Shown here: in pieces, positions 54,245 to 64,000 of the stretch | How positions within the stretch are numbered: the stretch's first letter is position 1 | Layout of the letters: each line of letters begins with the position of its first letter | From: Cutibacterium equinum | Lineage (GTDB): Bacteria > Actinomycetota > Actinomycetes > Propionibacteriales > Propionibacteriaceae | Length of the DNA stretch: 64,000 nucleotides | Reading direction: 5' to 3' | Assembly: GCF_028021195.1 (NCBI RefSeq) | Contig: NZ_CP115668.1 | Span: 1,922,001-1,986,000, forward strand | Made by a program: the position numbers and the translations under genes | Notes under the pieces: model-generated | What the model saw: the letters and a program-made list of their open reading frames with translations, nothing else | Database searches by the model: none | What the model was told of the DNA's origin: nothing

Positions 54245-55588
54245 TCACTGAGCCAGGCCGGCGAGCATGAGAGCCTCGGTGACGATGGCCTTGCGGAAGT
54301 CACCCAGGTGCAAGGACTCGTCAATACCATGCATGCGCGAATCCGGGTCGGTGACGGCCGTCACCAGGACGGTGGCCTGCGGGAAGGCGTTCTGCAGGTC
54401 GGTCACCAGCGGGATGGCACCGCCAGTGCCCATCTCGACAGGCTCGTGACCCCAGGCCAGCTTGAAGGCCTCGTTGGCGACCTCGGCCTTGTCACCGGTG
54501 AAGGGGACGATTCCCGGCTGACCGAGCTGGCCGCGGGTCACCGTGACGTGAGCCCCGAAGTCGGCGTGGGACTCCAGGTGTTTGGCGAGGGCCTCCATCG
54601 CCTCCCCGGCGTCCTGACCAGGGGCGACGCGCAGACTGATCTTGGCCCGGGCACTGGCCGGCAGGATGTTGATGGCGTCCTTGACCGGGGTGGCGTCGAT
54701 GGCGACGACGGTGACCGACGGCTTGGTCCACATCTTCTCGACGGCACGCCCCTGGCCAACCCACTGCACCCCGTCGAGGACACCGGTCTCCTCACGCAAG
54801 CGATCCTCCGGGTACTCCAACTCGGGGCCCGCGAACCCCTTGAGCCCCTCGACGGTGACCTCGCCGGTCTCGTCGTGCAGGGTGGCGATGAGGCGGCACA
54901 GGGTGGTCAGGGCATCCGGGACGATGCCACCGAACTGTCCGGAGTGCAGCGCGTGGTCGAGGGTGGAGACCTCCACAACGCAGTCGACGACGCCGCGCAA
55001 GGTGGTCGTCAGGGACGGCACACCCTGGGTCCAGTTCACCGAGTCGGCGATGACGATGACGTCAGCAGCCAACTCCTCCTTGTGGTTGGCGATGATCGCC
55101 TCCATGGACGGGGAGCCGACCTCCTCCTCACCTTCGACGAAGAGGGTGACGCCGACCGGGGGCTTGCCGTCGAAGGCCCGGATGGCAGCCAGATGGGCAG
55201 CAACGCCACCCTTGTCGTCAGCAGTGCCACGGCCGAAGAGACGCTCACCCTTGGTGGTGGCGACGAAGGGGTCGGTGTGCCACTCGTCAAGATTGCCGGT
55301 GGGCTGAACATCACCGTGGGAGTACAGCAGGACGGTGGGCTTGCCCTCGGGGGCAGGCCAGTGGGCGATGACGGCAGGCAGGCCGTCATTCTCGGTGATG
55401 ACGGTGACGTCGGCGGCGCCAGCCTCCTTGGCGGCCTGTGCGACGAAATCGGCTCCGGACCTCACGTCGTCAGGCTGCTGTGAACTGATCGACTGCACCG
55501 CGACGTGACGAGTCAACTGGGCGACGGCATCGTCGAAACCAGCGTCAACCTTGGCGGACAGATCGTTGAGAACATGAGAAAGATCCAT
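54245..55588 (-). CDS. M20-family dipeptidase
   Basis: A 447-residue metallopeptidase of the M20 family (ArgE/DapE/CNDP-like). Zinc and catalytic residues are in LLYSHGDVQPTG (His and Asp), FGRGTADDKGGVAAHLAA (bridging Asp), and LFVEGEEEVGSPS (the catalytic Glu and a ligand). A dimerisation domain fills the middle, and the C-terminal MHGIDESL has the last histidine. ATG 55588 is preferred to an upstream TTG. No ribosome site is visible; a TAGACT six bases upstream suggests a leaderless message. It is likely a cytoplasmic dipeptidase. Confidence 0.9.
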   Translation of the reverse strand: MDLSHVLNDLSAKVDAGFDDAVAQLTRHVAVQSISSQQPDDVRSGADFVAQAAKEAGAADVTVITENDGLPAVIAHWPAPEGKPTVLLYSHGDVQPTGNLDEWHTDPFVATTKGERLFGRGTADDKGGVAAHLAAIRAFDGKPPVGVTLFVEGEEEVGSPSMEAIIANHKEELAADVIVIADSVNWTQGVPSLTTTLRGVVDCVVEVSTLDHALHSGQFGGIVPDALTTLCRLIATLHDETGEVTVEGLKGFAGPELEYPEDRLREETGVLDGVQWVGQGRAVEKMWTKPSVTVVAIDATPVKDAINILPASARAKISLRVAPGQDAGEAMEALAKHLESHADFGAHVTVTRGQLGQPGIVPFTGDKAEVANEAFKLAWGHEPVEMGTGGAIPLVTDLQNAFPQATVLVTAVTDPDSRMHGIDESLHLGDFRKAIVTEALMLAGLAQ

Positions 55589-55657
55589 GTTCAAAGTCTA
55601 CGGCTCCCGGCCCGTCCCACCGTCGAATCGTGACGGCAGGACGGCCACGGTCCGGGG

Positions 55658-57916
55658 TCACTCCCCCATGGCAGTCGGGATCGGCTTGCGCCAGGTGCGC
55701 TCGATCTCGTCGAGGGACAGGGTGAACAGCCCGTTGACCTCGAACTCGTTGTGGTCGATGACCTCACCGATGCGAGCGACCGGCACGCCGTGCTCCTGGC
55801 ACAACTCCTTGAACTCGCCGTACTCGCTGCCGGACAACGAGACGACGGCGCGGGCCGGGGACTCCGAGAAGAGCATCACCGACGGCTCCCCCTCGGGCAG
55901 TGTGACCGACACACCGAGTCCGCTCAGCAGGGAGCTCTCCACGAGGGCCTGGGCCAGACCACCGTCGGACAGGTCGTGGGCACTGGACAGCAGACCGCGC
56001 TCGGCAGCCGCCACCATCACCGCAGCGAGGGCCTTCTCGGCTTCCATGTCGGGCATCGGGGGCATACCGCCGAGGTGGCCGGCGTGGATGACATCGTCGT
56101 AAACCGACCCGCCGAACTCGCACTTGGTGGTACCGAGCAGCACGACGGCGTCGCCACCATGGGCGAAGGCCGAGGGGATGCGGGTGCGAACGTCGTCAAT
56201 GACACCGAGGACACCAACCAGCGGGGTGGGCCGGATGGACTCCTCACCGGTGCGGTTGTGCAGGGAGACATTGCCACCGGTGACCGGCACACCGAGCTCG
56301 CGGCAGCCGTCAACCAGGCCAAGGACCGTCTCGTCAAACTGCCACATGACGTCGGGGTCGTACGGGGAGCCGTAGTTGAGGCAGTCCGTGACGGCCACCG
56401 GGGTCGCGCCGCTGACGGCGACGTTGCGGTAGGCCTCGCACAGGGCAAGCTGAGCGCCCAGGTACGGGTTGAGGGTGGTCTGACGACCATTGGCGTCCAG
56501 GGACAGCGCGATGCCGAGGTTGGTGTCCTCGTCGACACGGATCATGCCGGCGTCATGGGGCTGGGCCAACACCGTGTTGCCGCGCACGAAGCGGTCGTAC
56601 TGGTCGGTGATCCAGGAACGATCACACAGGTGGGGAGAACCAACCAGGGCCAACAGGGCACCAGCCAGGCCCTCTCCCGAGTTGTCACGCGGAAGGTCGT
56701 TGGCGTCATCCCGATTGATCTCGTCGATCCACCACGGACGGGCGGAGGGCATGTCAAGCACCGGGCCATCGTGGGCGACCGTGCGCGGATCCACGTCGAC
56801 GATCCGCTCACCATGCCAGTCAATGTGGAGACGCCCGGTGTCGGTGACCTCGCCGATGACGGTGGCGGCCACTCCCCAGCGCTCGCAGATCTCCATGAAC
56901 GCGTCGAGGCGGTCGGGACGCACCACGGCGGCCATCCGCTCCTGGGACTCGCTCATGAGGATTTCCTCGGGAGCCAGGCTCGGGTCGCGCAGCGGAACGC
57001 GGTCAAGTTCGACGTGCATGCCGCCGTCACCGGCACTGGCCAGCTCCGAGGTGGCGCACGAGATACCGGCTGCACCGAAGTCCTGCAGGGCCTCGACGAC
57101 GCCAGCATTGAACAGATCAAGGGTGCACTCGATGAGCAACTTCTCCATGAAGGGGTCGCCCACCTGGACGCTGGGCCGCTTGGACTCCCCTTCAGCGGCG
57201 AAGGACTCGGAGGCCAGGATCGAGGCTCCACCGATGCCGTCACCACCGGTAGCGGCGCCGAAGAGGATGACGAGATTGCCCACACCGGAGGCCTTGGCGA
57301 ACTGCAGGTCCTCGTGACGCAGCACGCCGACGCACAGCGCATTGACCAGCGGGTTGCCGTAGTAGGTGGGATCGAAGAGGGTCTGGCCGCCGATCGTCGG
57401 CAGGCCGAGGCAGTTTCCGTAGTCGGCGATGCCCGAGACGACACCGGGCAGGACGCGGGCGGTGTCGGGGCGGTCGAGAGGCCCGAAGGCCAGCGCATTC
57501 ATGACGCCGACCGGGCGAGCACCCATGGCCATGATGTCGCGGACGATGCCACCGACTCCGGTAGCCGCACCCTGGTGGGGCTCGACGTAGGACGGGTGGT
57601 TGTGGGACTCGGCCTTGAAGGTGACGGCCAACCCATGGCCGATGTCGACGACGCCGGCGTTGTCACCAATACCTGCCAGCAGCGGGCCGAGCGGCGTGCG
57701 CTGGGGCAGGTCGCCAAAGCGTCGCAGGTACTTCTTCGACGACTTGTACGAGCAATGCTCCGACCACATCACCGAGTACATGGCGAGTTCGCCACCGGTG
57801 GGGCGGCGTCCCAGGATCTCCCGGATGCGCTGGTACTCGTCGACGGACAGCCCCAATTCGGCCCAGGGCTGTTCGACGTCAGGGGTGCGGACGGCGTTCT
57901 CAACTGTGTCTGCCAC
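55658..57916 (-). CDS. purL: Phosphoribosylformylglycinamidine synthase subunit PurL
   Basis: A 752-residue small-type PurL, the ATP-binding subunit that aminates [22 protein letters not shown] and [26 protein letters not shown] are strongly conserved catalytic segments. The length shows there is no fused glutaminase domain, so separate PurQ and PurS proteins are needed. Neither is in the window. It is divergent from the neighbouring MFS gene. Confidence 0.96.
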   Translation of the reverse strand: MADTVENAVRTPDVEQPWAELGLSVDEYQRIREILGRRPTGGELAMYSVMWSEHCSYKSSKKYLRRFGDLPQRTPLGPLLAGIGDNAGVVDIGHGLAVTFKAESHNHPSYVEPHQGAATGVGGIVRDIMAMGARPVGVMNALAFGPLDRPDTARVLPGVVSGIADYGNCLGLPTIGGQTLFDPTYYGNPLVNALCVGVLRHEDLQFAKASGVGNLVILFGAATGGDGIGGASILASESFAAEGESKRPSVQVGDPFMEKLLIECTLDLFNAGVVEALQDFGAAGISCATSELASAGDGGMHVELDRVPLRDPSLAPEEILMSESQERMAAVVRPDRLDAFMEICERWGVAATVIGEVTDTGRLHIDWHGERIVDVDPRTVAHDGPVLDMPSARPWWIDEINRDDANDLPRDNSGEGLAGALLALVGSPHLCDRSWITDQYDRFVRGNTVLAQPHDAGMIRVDEDTNLGIALSLDANGRQTTLNPYLGAQLALCEAYRNVAVSGATPVAVTDCLNYGSPYDPDVMWQFDETVLGLVDGCRELGVPVTGGNVSLHNRTGEESIRPTPLVGVLGVIDDVRTRIPSAFAHGGDAVVLLGTTKCEFGGSVYDDVIHAGHLGGMPPMPDMEAEKALAAVMVAAAERGLLSSAHDLSDGGLAQALVESSLLSGLGVSVTLPEGEPSVMLFSESPARAVVSLSGSEYGEFKELCQEHGVPVARIGEVIDHNEFEVNGLFTLSLDEIERTWRKPIPTAMGE

Positions 57917-58008
57917 AGGACAAATCTAGCCGCTGTGTGGCGTCAGCGCCGCCCCGGCCACGTATCTCAATGGACTCAACCCCAATCTTGGGCGAGAAGA
58001 GTCTTACC

Positions 58009-59355
58009 ATGAGCCGAGTGAGTACCACCCCATCAAGCCCTCGTCGCCGCAGTGCCATGACGTGGGTGGTGTGGATCACCGCAGTCATCGCATACGGATG
58101 TGCTGTCATGCAACGCACCTCCTTGGGCGTCATGGGGCTGACGGCAGCCGACCATTTCAACGCCCCCGCATCCGTCGTCGCCACCTTCATGGTGCTGCAG
58201 CTCGCGGTCTACGCCGTCCTGCAAGTCCCGGCTGGGGTGGCCGTCGATCGATGGGGGTCACGAGTTGTCATCACTGCCGGATCAGCCCTGATGGCCCTTG
58301 GGCAGGTCTCCATGGCTCTGGCCGGGAGCGTCGGTGGGGCCATGATGGCCCGCATCTTGGTGGGATGTGGAGACGCCTTCATCTTCGGCTCTGCCGTGCG
58401 TCTGGTGCCTGCCTGGTTTCCGTCTCGTCAGATCCCGTTGATGACGCAGCTCACCGGTCTGTTGGGCCAGTTCGGACAGGTCGTCTCGGCTGTCGGCCTG
58501 GTGAGGATGGTGAACAGCCAGGGCTGGCGTCTGACCTATCTGGTCGCGGCGGCAGTGGCGGTAGCGGCCACCGTGCTGGCTGTTCTTCTCATCCGTGACT
58601 TCCCACCCGGAGTCGAGCCGGAGCGTACCGACGCCAACTTCAAGCAACTCCCCCGTCAGGTGGCCGAAGTCGTCAGGCATCCCTCGACGAGGTTGGCCTT
58701 CTGGGCGCACATGTCATCCAATTTCGCCGGTATCGTCTTCTCGCTGATGTGGGGAATGCCCTACCTCACCCATGCTGAAGGTCGATCAACGGCGACCGCC
58801 TCGACCCTCATGACGGTGTACGTCGTCGCGAACGCCGTCTCCGGTCCTCTGGCAGGCATTCTCACCAGCCGCCACCCGATCCGACGCGGCACTCTCATCG
58901 AGGGCATGATCGGTATGTCCGCGCTGGCCTGGTTGGTCGTCCTGGTGTGGCCGGGGCATGCACCGCTGTGGCTGCTCTACGTCCTGGTCATCTGTCTGGG
59001 CGTTTCCCTGCCCGGTGGAGGTGTCGGGTTCGACGTGGCGCGAACCTTCCAGCCCGGCAACCGTCTGGCGACCGCAACTGGTGTGGCCATCACGGGCGGT
59101 TTCCTCTGCGGTCTGCTGGAAATCGAGATCATTGGCCTACTGCTCGACGTGTTGTGCCCCGGCGGCCACTACACCCTCGGCGGCTTCCGTTGGGCCATGG
59201 CAACCCAGCTCGTCTTCTTCGCCATCGGTCTGACTGGCTTGCAGGTCAACCAGCGCCGTCTCTACCGGATCATGATCGACCAGGGCGTGACGGTGCCGAC
59301 GTGGCGCGAGGCCCTGGCGCGACAGTGGCGGGTCGTCCGGCAGCGTCGCCGCTGA
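58009..59355 (+). CDS. MFS transporter
   Basis: A 448-residue transporter with twelve helices. VPAGVAVDRWGSRVVITAG is the MFS loop 2-3 signature, GCAVMQRTSLGVMGLTAADHF lies in helix 1, and the C-terminal tail is basic (WREALARQWRVVRQRRR). ATG 58009 follows an AGAAGAG at seven bases; a GTG at 58018 is possible. The sequence resembles the nitrate/oxalate-formate-type MFS only loosely, and the substrate is unknown. It is convergent with pepN. Confidence 0.82.
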   Translation: MSRVSTTPSSPRRRSAMTWVVWITAVIAYGCAVMQRTSLGVMGLTAADHFNAPASVVATFMVLQLAVYAVLQVPAGVAVDRWGSRVVITAGSALMALGQVSMALAGSVGGAMMARILVGCGDAFIFGSAVRLVPAWFPSRQIPLMTQLTGLLGQFGQVVSAVGLVRMVNSQGWRLTYLVAAAVAVAATVLAVLLIRDFPPGVEPERTDANFKQLPRQVAEVVRHPSTRLAFWAHMSSNFAGIVFSLMWGMPYLTHAEGRSTATASTLMTVYVVANAVSGPLAGILTSRHPIRRGTLIEGMIGMSALAWLVVLVWPGHAPLWLLYVLVICLGVSLPGGGVGFDVARTFQPGNRLATATGVAITGGFLCGLLEIEIIGLLLDVLCPGGHYTLGGFRWAMATQLVFFAIGLTGLQVNQRRLYRIMIDQGVTVPTWREALARQWRVVRQRRR

Positions 59356-59391
59356 ACAACCCGCCACGAGCAGGTGCAACCTGGTTGCTTG

Positions 59392-61926
59392 TCAGGCGTT
59401 GTAGTCACGGGCGGTCTCGGCGCGCGAGGCCGTGTCCCGACTCTCCTTGACCATCCGCATCAGGCCACCGGAAGCCGAAGGATGGCTGACCAGCCAGCGA
59501 TCAGCAGCCGCGGCGACGTCACCGTCGGGGAAGAGCCCGACAACCAGACGCTGGGCCATCTCGATGGGGAACTCCTGCCAGATTTGTTCGAGGTCGTCGA
59601 AGTAGGAGCCGTTGAGGCCGGCAAAGGTCTCGGATCCCAGCGGGGTGCGCAGACCGTCGAGGAGGGCCAGGCAGTGCTCGTTGGACAGCTCGCCAGGGGT
59701 GCGCAGGCGACGGTAGGCCTCCTGCTTGGCGGCATCGTCGGGACGAGCGGTCAGGGCAGCCATGTGGTGGGCGACGCCGGTCTTGGTGCGGTCGCGTTCC
59801 AGCTCGGCATCCAGGTCCTCGACGCTGGCCTGTCCGAGGGCTGCCAGGGCCATCCAGGCCTGCCACCTCAACTCAGGGTCGACAACCAAACCTGTGACGT
59901 TGCCGTCCAGGAGTCCACGAACCCGATCGGCCGAGTCCGGGTCGGCTGCCGACAGGGTGAGCGCGTGGCGGGCCCAGATACGCTGCAGGTCGCTGCCGGG
60001 CTCGGACCCGTCGAGTCCCTGCCAGGCGCGGGCGGCCTCGGCCCCACGAGCGGTGTCGCGGGCAGAATCGGGAAGGTAGTTCTCGACTGCCATCCGTGTC
60101 TGCTGCAAGACGGTGGTGAGGATGGCCGGCTCGGTCTCCTTGGGGCCATGCTGGGCAGCGGCGTCGAGGTAGTCCTGGACCTTGAGCTTGGCGTCACGCA
60201 CCGCGTTCCACAGCATCGACCAGACCAGGGCGCGGGCCAGCGGGTTCGACAGGCCGGACAGGTGGGCCAGCGCGGTCGCCGTCCCGGTGTCTCCCAGACG
60301 CACCTTGGCGTAGGTGAGGTCGTCGTCGTTGATGAGGACGAGATCCGGGGCGGGCTTACCGACGGCCTCACGCACCGGAGTGCGCGGGGAGGACAAGGTG
60401 ACATCAATGAGGTCGGTGCGCACCAGATCGTCTCCCTGAAGGGAGTACAGGCCGACGCGCAGGGTGTGGGGGCGGTTGACGTCACGACCCGTGCGCACGT
60501 CCAGGGAGTCACGCACCACGGTGAGTTCCTGGACGGTCCCGTCGGTGACGGTGAGCTCGGGCAACAGGACGTCGGGGCCGGCAGTCTTGAGCCAGGCATC
60601 GACCCAGGAGGTCAGGTCGCGCCCGCAGGCTTTCTCGAGGTGACGGATGAGGTCGTCGAGGGTGGCCGAGGAGAAGGCCAGTTCGCGGAAGTAGTGGCGT
60701 GCCGCGCTGAAGAACTTCTCGACGCCGACGTGGGCGACAAGCTGCTTGAGCACCGACGCTCCCTTGGCGTAGGTGATGCCGTCGAAGTTCTGACGGGCCG
60801 CCTCCAGATCGACGATGTCAGCGACGATGGGGTGGGTCGTCGACTGCTGGTCGGCGGTGTAGGCCCAGGCCTTGCGACCCACGGCAAAGTTCGTCCAAGC
60901 CTCGCGATACTGTGTGGCGTTGACCGAGGCGTGGGCTCCCATGTACTCGGCGAAGGATTCCTTGAGCCACAGATCATCCCACCACTTGGGGGTCACGAGG
61001 TCTCCGAACCACATATGAGCCATCTCGTGGAGGATGGTGTTGGTCCGGGCGGCAAGCTCGGAGCGAGTTGCCGGGCCGCGGTGGATGTAGTTCTCGGTGA
61101 AGGTCACCAGGCCCGGATTCTCCATGGCGCCCAGGTTGTACTCGGGCACGAAGATCTGGTCGTACTTGCCCCACGGGTAGGGGTAGCCGAAGGCATCGTG
61201 GTAGAAAGCCAGGCCCTGCTTGGTGATCTCGAAGATCGCCTCATCGTCGACATACTCGGCCAAGGAGGCACGAGCGAGGATTCCCAGCGGAATGGATTCT
61301 GAGCCGTCACGGGAGTGCCATTCGTCCTCGAATCGCACGTACGGGCCAGCGGCGATGGCGGTGAGGTAGGTCGACATCCGCGGGGTCAGGGCGAAGTCGT
61401 GCAGGATGCCGTCTTCCTCCTCCCGGGTGTCCTCATGGACCTGGTTGGAGATGACGCGCCATCCCTGCGGTGCGAGGACGTCGAAGTCGACGTGGGCCTT
61501 GAGGTCGGGCTGCTCGAAGACCGTGTACATACGGCGTGAGTCGGCGGCCTCGAAGTGGGTGTAGAGGTAGACGTTGCCGTCAGCCGGGTCAACGAAGCGG
61601 TGCAGACCCTGGCCGGTGTGCTGGTACGGCAGCTTGGCGGTCACGACGACGAGGTTCTTGCGGCGGGTGTTCAACCCGTGAAGCTGGATACGTGAGCCGT
61701 CGTACTCCGGCTCGACCTCCTCATCGTTGACGATGACCGACTCAATCTCGCCGTCGAGCAAGTCCAAGAAGGTGTCGGGCTCCTTGGTCGAGAATCGCAC
61801 CCTGGTGCTGGAGGTGAAGTGGGTGGCCCCATCAGCGTCAGCACCACGCACGTCGATGCGGACGTGGTATCTCTCGACCGTGATGATCTCAGAGCGGTGA
61901 CGGGCTTCCTCGCGGGTCAAATTCAT
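59392..61926 (-). CDS. pepN: Aminopeptidase N (M1 family)
   Basis: An 844-residue zinc aminopeptidase. The substrate-binding GAMEN is at residues 266-270, HEMAH at 300-304 with Glu323 (LWLKESFAEY) as the third zinc ligand, and the C-terminal ERAP1-like helical domain fills the last ~320 residues. It releases N-terminal residues from peptides in the cytoplasm. ATG 61926 is preferred; GTG 61935 is in frame. Length matches actinobacterial PepN. Confidence 0.95.
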   Translation of the reverse strand: MNLTREEARHRSEIITVERYHVRIDVRGADADGATHFTSSTRVRFSTKEPDTFLDLLDGEIESVIVNDEEVEPEYDGSRIQLHGLNTRRKNLVVVTAKLPYQHTGQGLHRFVDPADGNVYLYTHFEAADSRRMYTVFEQPDLKAHVDFDVLAPQGWRVISNQVHEDTREEEDGILHDFALTPRMSTYLTAIAAGPYVRFEDEWHSRDGSESIPLGILARASLAEYVDDEAIFEITKQGLAFYHDAFGYPYPWGKYDQIFVPEYNLGAMENPGLVTFTENYIHRGPATRSELAARTNTILHEMAHMWFGDLVTPKWWDDLWLKESFAEYMGAHASVNATQYREAWTNFAVGRKAWAYTADQQSTTHPIVADIVDLEAARQNFDGITYAKGASVLKQLVAHVGVEKFFSAARHYFRELAFSSATLDDLIRHLEKACGRDLTSWVDAWLKTAGPDVLLPELTVTDGTVQELTVVRDSLDVRTGRDVNRPHTLRVGLYSLQGDDLVRTDLIDVTLSSPRTPVREAVGKPAPDLVLINDDDLTYAKVRLGDTGTATALAHLSGLSNPLARALVWSMLWNAVRDAKLKVQDYLDAAAQHGPKETEPAILTTVLQQTRMAVENYLPDSARDTARGAEAARAWQGLDGSEPGSDLQRIWARHALTLSAADPDSADRVRGLLDGNVTGLVVDPELRWQAWMALAALGQASVEDLDAELERDRTKTGVAHHMAALTARPDDAAKQEAYRRLRTPGELSNEHCLALLDGLRTPLGSETFAGLNGSYFDDLEQIWQEFPIEMAQRLVVGLFPDGDVAAAADRWLVSHPSASGGLMRMVKESRDTASRAETARDYNA

Positions 61927-62162
61927 CGAACTCACACCACCAGACTAAGACAGTGACACGAGCCGTGAGCATCCAGAGGCAGTATTCGTCTGGATGGAGC
62001 GGTTCTTCGCGTTGAGTGCGGCCTGGCGAGTGGAGGCCTCCTGCGATGAGGAACGTGCACCGCTTTTAGCCGGGCACGTCGACGACTGGGCGCACAGGGC
62101 AGACAGCACCCACCCCGCGTAGCACAATGAACTACACAGTTATCAGGGGCAGAGGTGACGTC

Positions 62163-62384
62163 ATGGGTTTTTCGATCCGTTTAACCGACCACGAGCGTCG
62201 CGTAGCGGACGCCTACGCCCGCCTGCACTCGCAGTCTCTGAGTGAGGCTTTCAAACAAGCTCTGTTCGACCGCATCGCCGACGAGTTCGATCTACAAGTA
62301 GCACGCGACGCACTCACTGACTACGCCAACGACAACTACCAGTCTCACCCCATCAGCGAGCTATGGGACGAATGTGACCTATGA
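62163..62384 (+). CDS. RelB-like type II antitoxin
   Basis: A 73-residue protein starting MGFSIRLTDHERRVADAYARLHSQSLSEAFKQALFDRIADEF, an MetJ/Arc-type ribbon-helix-helix domain, followed by a C-terminal toxin-binding tail ending SELWDECDL. The ATG at 62163 has AGAGGTG seven bases upstream. It overlaps the start of a truncated RelE gene by four bases. It is probably an intact antitoxin left without a working toxin. Confidence 0.82.
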   Translation: MGFSIRLTDHERRVADAYARLHSQSLSEAFKQALFDRIADEFDLQVARDALTDYANDNYQSHPISELWDECDL

Positions 62385-62434
62385 CCTGGCAGATCGAAAC
62401 CACCAGCCGGTTCGATAAAGAATTCAAAAGACGG
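62381..62434 (+). pseudogene. Truncated RelE/ParE-type toxin gene
   Basis: The frame opens MTWQIETTSRFDKEFKR, the normal N-terminal strand and helix of RelE toxins (about 90 residues when whole). After about 17 residues the sequence changes abruptly to unrelated material and the frame runs on to 62623 without toxin features. The catalytic C-terminal part is missing. The break, near 62432-62436, looks like a deletion or insertion junction. Confidence 0.75.
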
Positions 62435-62632
62435 GGTGGTGCGGTGTTCTCATGCTGCGTGACGAACGACCCACAGAACAGCCGACAACCCGTCAACACC
62501 GGCGACTCGACCATGATCGTCAACGCACCCAACACAACGACAAAGAGCCGGTACCATTGCGCCACAGGTCAACTGCGAACACAGATCGATCAGGTCAACC
62601 GCACCCCTCTTCTTCATTGTTAGGAGGTAGTA

Positions 62633-63985
62633 TTGAGTACGCGTAAATCTGGCATGTTTATTTCTATAGCTGTCATCACCCTTGAACTGATTGGCGGCAT
62701 GCAAGTCTATCTCAACCAGTTGATTTTGCCCATCCATGCAAAGGATTTGAACAGCCAAAACCTCTACGGCGTGATTCTCGGAGTTTCATCTGTTGCGACT
62801 ATGGCTGGACTGCCAATAGGCGCCGCTGCGATCAACCGGATGCGGTTGTCCAAGCTTTTGGTGAGCGCCACTCTCGCACTGGTCTTGGGGGCGCTGACGA
62901 GTGCCCTTGCGCCGAACATTGTCGTTTTCATGATCGGGTCAGCCATACGAGGCTTAGCTGGTTCCATTCTCGCGATGACGTCGGTCGGCGCAGTAGCACT
63001 CGGATTATCGGGACGGGCACGACAGCTTACACTGGCGTTCGCTTCGGCCAGCTGGGTAATCGCCTCTGTGGTTGGCCCAGCCTATGCCGCTTGGGTCACA
63101 CATCTGTTGTCGTGGCGGTGGGCGATGCTGCTCTACCTGCCCTTGCTCTTGGTCGCCAGATTTGTCATCGCTTTTAACCTGGAGTCCGAGGACAGCAAGA
63201 AGGACACTCCAATTTCATACGAGGCCCTCGCTCTCATCGTCGTCGGCGTAACCGCCACCATACTACCCCTGAAGGGGATAGCTAAGGTTATTTTACTCCT
63301 CATTGGCATTGCACTTTTGTGGCGAGTTGCTATTTTGCTGATGCCTGAGCACACCTTCTCTCGGAGAACGCCGCGAAGAGCCGCCTTGGCTGGCATGTTT
63401 TTCTTAACTGGGAGCTATTTCTCCGCTAATGAACTCGTCGGTTTGACAGCACACGACATTTACCACGCCAATGCCGAGTCGCTCGGCTATATCCTTACAG
63501 GAGGTGGCCTCGCATGGGCTTTGCTCGGGTTTTTTGCGGAATGAAGCCCGCGAAAAGCCTGCGTGTCTACCGGAGGAGATCCATCATCGGCTTGACCTTG
63601 TTAATAGCCTCTGCTCTCGCGATCAGCTTGCTGACCTTGGACAAATGGCACCTCTCCCACCCGACATTGTATTTCGTAGCGCTGTGGACAGTTGCCGGCA
63701 TAGGCATGGGACTGACCTACCTTGACACGCTCAACATCTTCTTCGAAGACCCAGATATTCCCGACGGAATCACCATTGAAGAAATGGCCAGCTCGTCAGT
63801 TATTGTTGAATCACTGTCTTCAACGATGTTCATCCCACTGACCTCGTCAATTGTCGCAATGGCATTCACCAACAATCAGCTCACATCCAACATTCCTTAC
63901 GGAGTGTCTTGGTCCATCGTCCTCGTTTTTGGCGGTCGCCGCCTTATATTATCTCAGGCGCGTACGACCTGCGAATCTCACATAA
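62633..63985 (+). pseudogene. MFS transporter gene with two compensating frameshifts
   Basis: The first frame (303 residues from TTG 62633, with AGGAGG five bases upstream) covers about eight helices and ends at TGA 63542. Coding then continues in the +2 frame from 63541 (ATGA overlap), and near 63925-63932 returns to the first frame, ending at TAA 63983-63985 with GVAALYYLRRVRPANLT. One missing T in the T-run near 63530 and one extra G near 63930 explain both. Restored, it would be about 450 residues. The DNA is more AT-rich than the rest of the window, suggesting acquisition. The substrate is unknown. Confidence 0.78.
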
Positions 63986-64000
63986 GATTCCCTGATTTTC

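Noticed and set aside
61994-62122. A 42-codon plus-strand frame (MERFFALSAAWRVEAS...) between pepN and the antitoxin
   Set aside because: No ribosome site and no recognisable family. It may be the end of a decayed gene, but the evidence is too thin to annotate.

Overview
This window reads as chromosomal DNA of a high-GC actinobacterium of the family Propionibacteriaceae, most likely Cutibacterium or a near relative. The grounds are the gene content and order: a complete 14-gene complex I operon, an actinobacterial menaquinone gene set including a MenJ-type reductase, DUF3073 and DUF6297 proteins, and many genes starting with GTG or TTG. The species cannot be fixed from the sequence alone.

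Layout. 0-1.8 kb: a minus-strand three-gene operon (XRE regulator, ImmA/IrrE-like metallopeptidase, PIN-like nuclease) behind a perfect palindrome, looking like a toxin-antitoxin or defence module. 1.8-5.2 kb: a LURP-one-related protein, a CitE-like lyase, a lone CobF and a polyprenyl diphosphate synthase. 5.3-21.1 kb: nuoA to nuoN in canonical order on the minus strand, mostly with overlapping stop and start codons. 21.2-31.8 kb: MenJ-like reductase, a MenF homologue that appears to have lost its catalytic residues, an ABC-2-like transporter pair, MenG, a TM0106-family nuclease, an ABC exporter and MenA. 32-41.6 kb: an MFS exporter, the dihydroxyacetone phosphotransferase genes dhaKLM, a dCMP-deaminase-like enzyme, a CDF metal exporter, tandem 2-hydroxyacid dehydrogenases, a patatin and a NagD-like phosphatase. 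41.7-45.4 kb: tRNAs Lys, Glu, Asp and Phe around a secreted SH3/NlpC-P60 hydrolase and a Tat-signal orphan. 45.4-48.7 kb: a CUT1 sugar importer without its own ATPase. 48.9-62 kb: a hydrolase, DUF3073, purM-purF, an MFS, an M20 dipeptidase, purL, another MFS and pepN. 62-64 kb: a more AT-rich edge with a RelB antitoxin, a truncated RelE and an MFS gene broken by two compensating frameshifts.

How it fits together. Complex I feeds electrons to menaquinone. The polyprenyl synthase would make the side chain, MenA attaches it, MenG methylates the ring and MenJ saturates one or more isoprene units, so the centre of the window is a respiratory and quinone region. Around it lie central fermentative metabolism (dha genes, 2-hydroxyacid dehydrogenases), purine synthesis, peptide use and cell-wall hydrolysis. 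The two outer edges carry the accessory, mobile-looking DNA, and most of the unusual observations are there.
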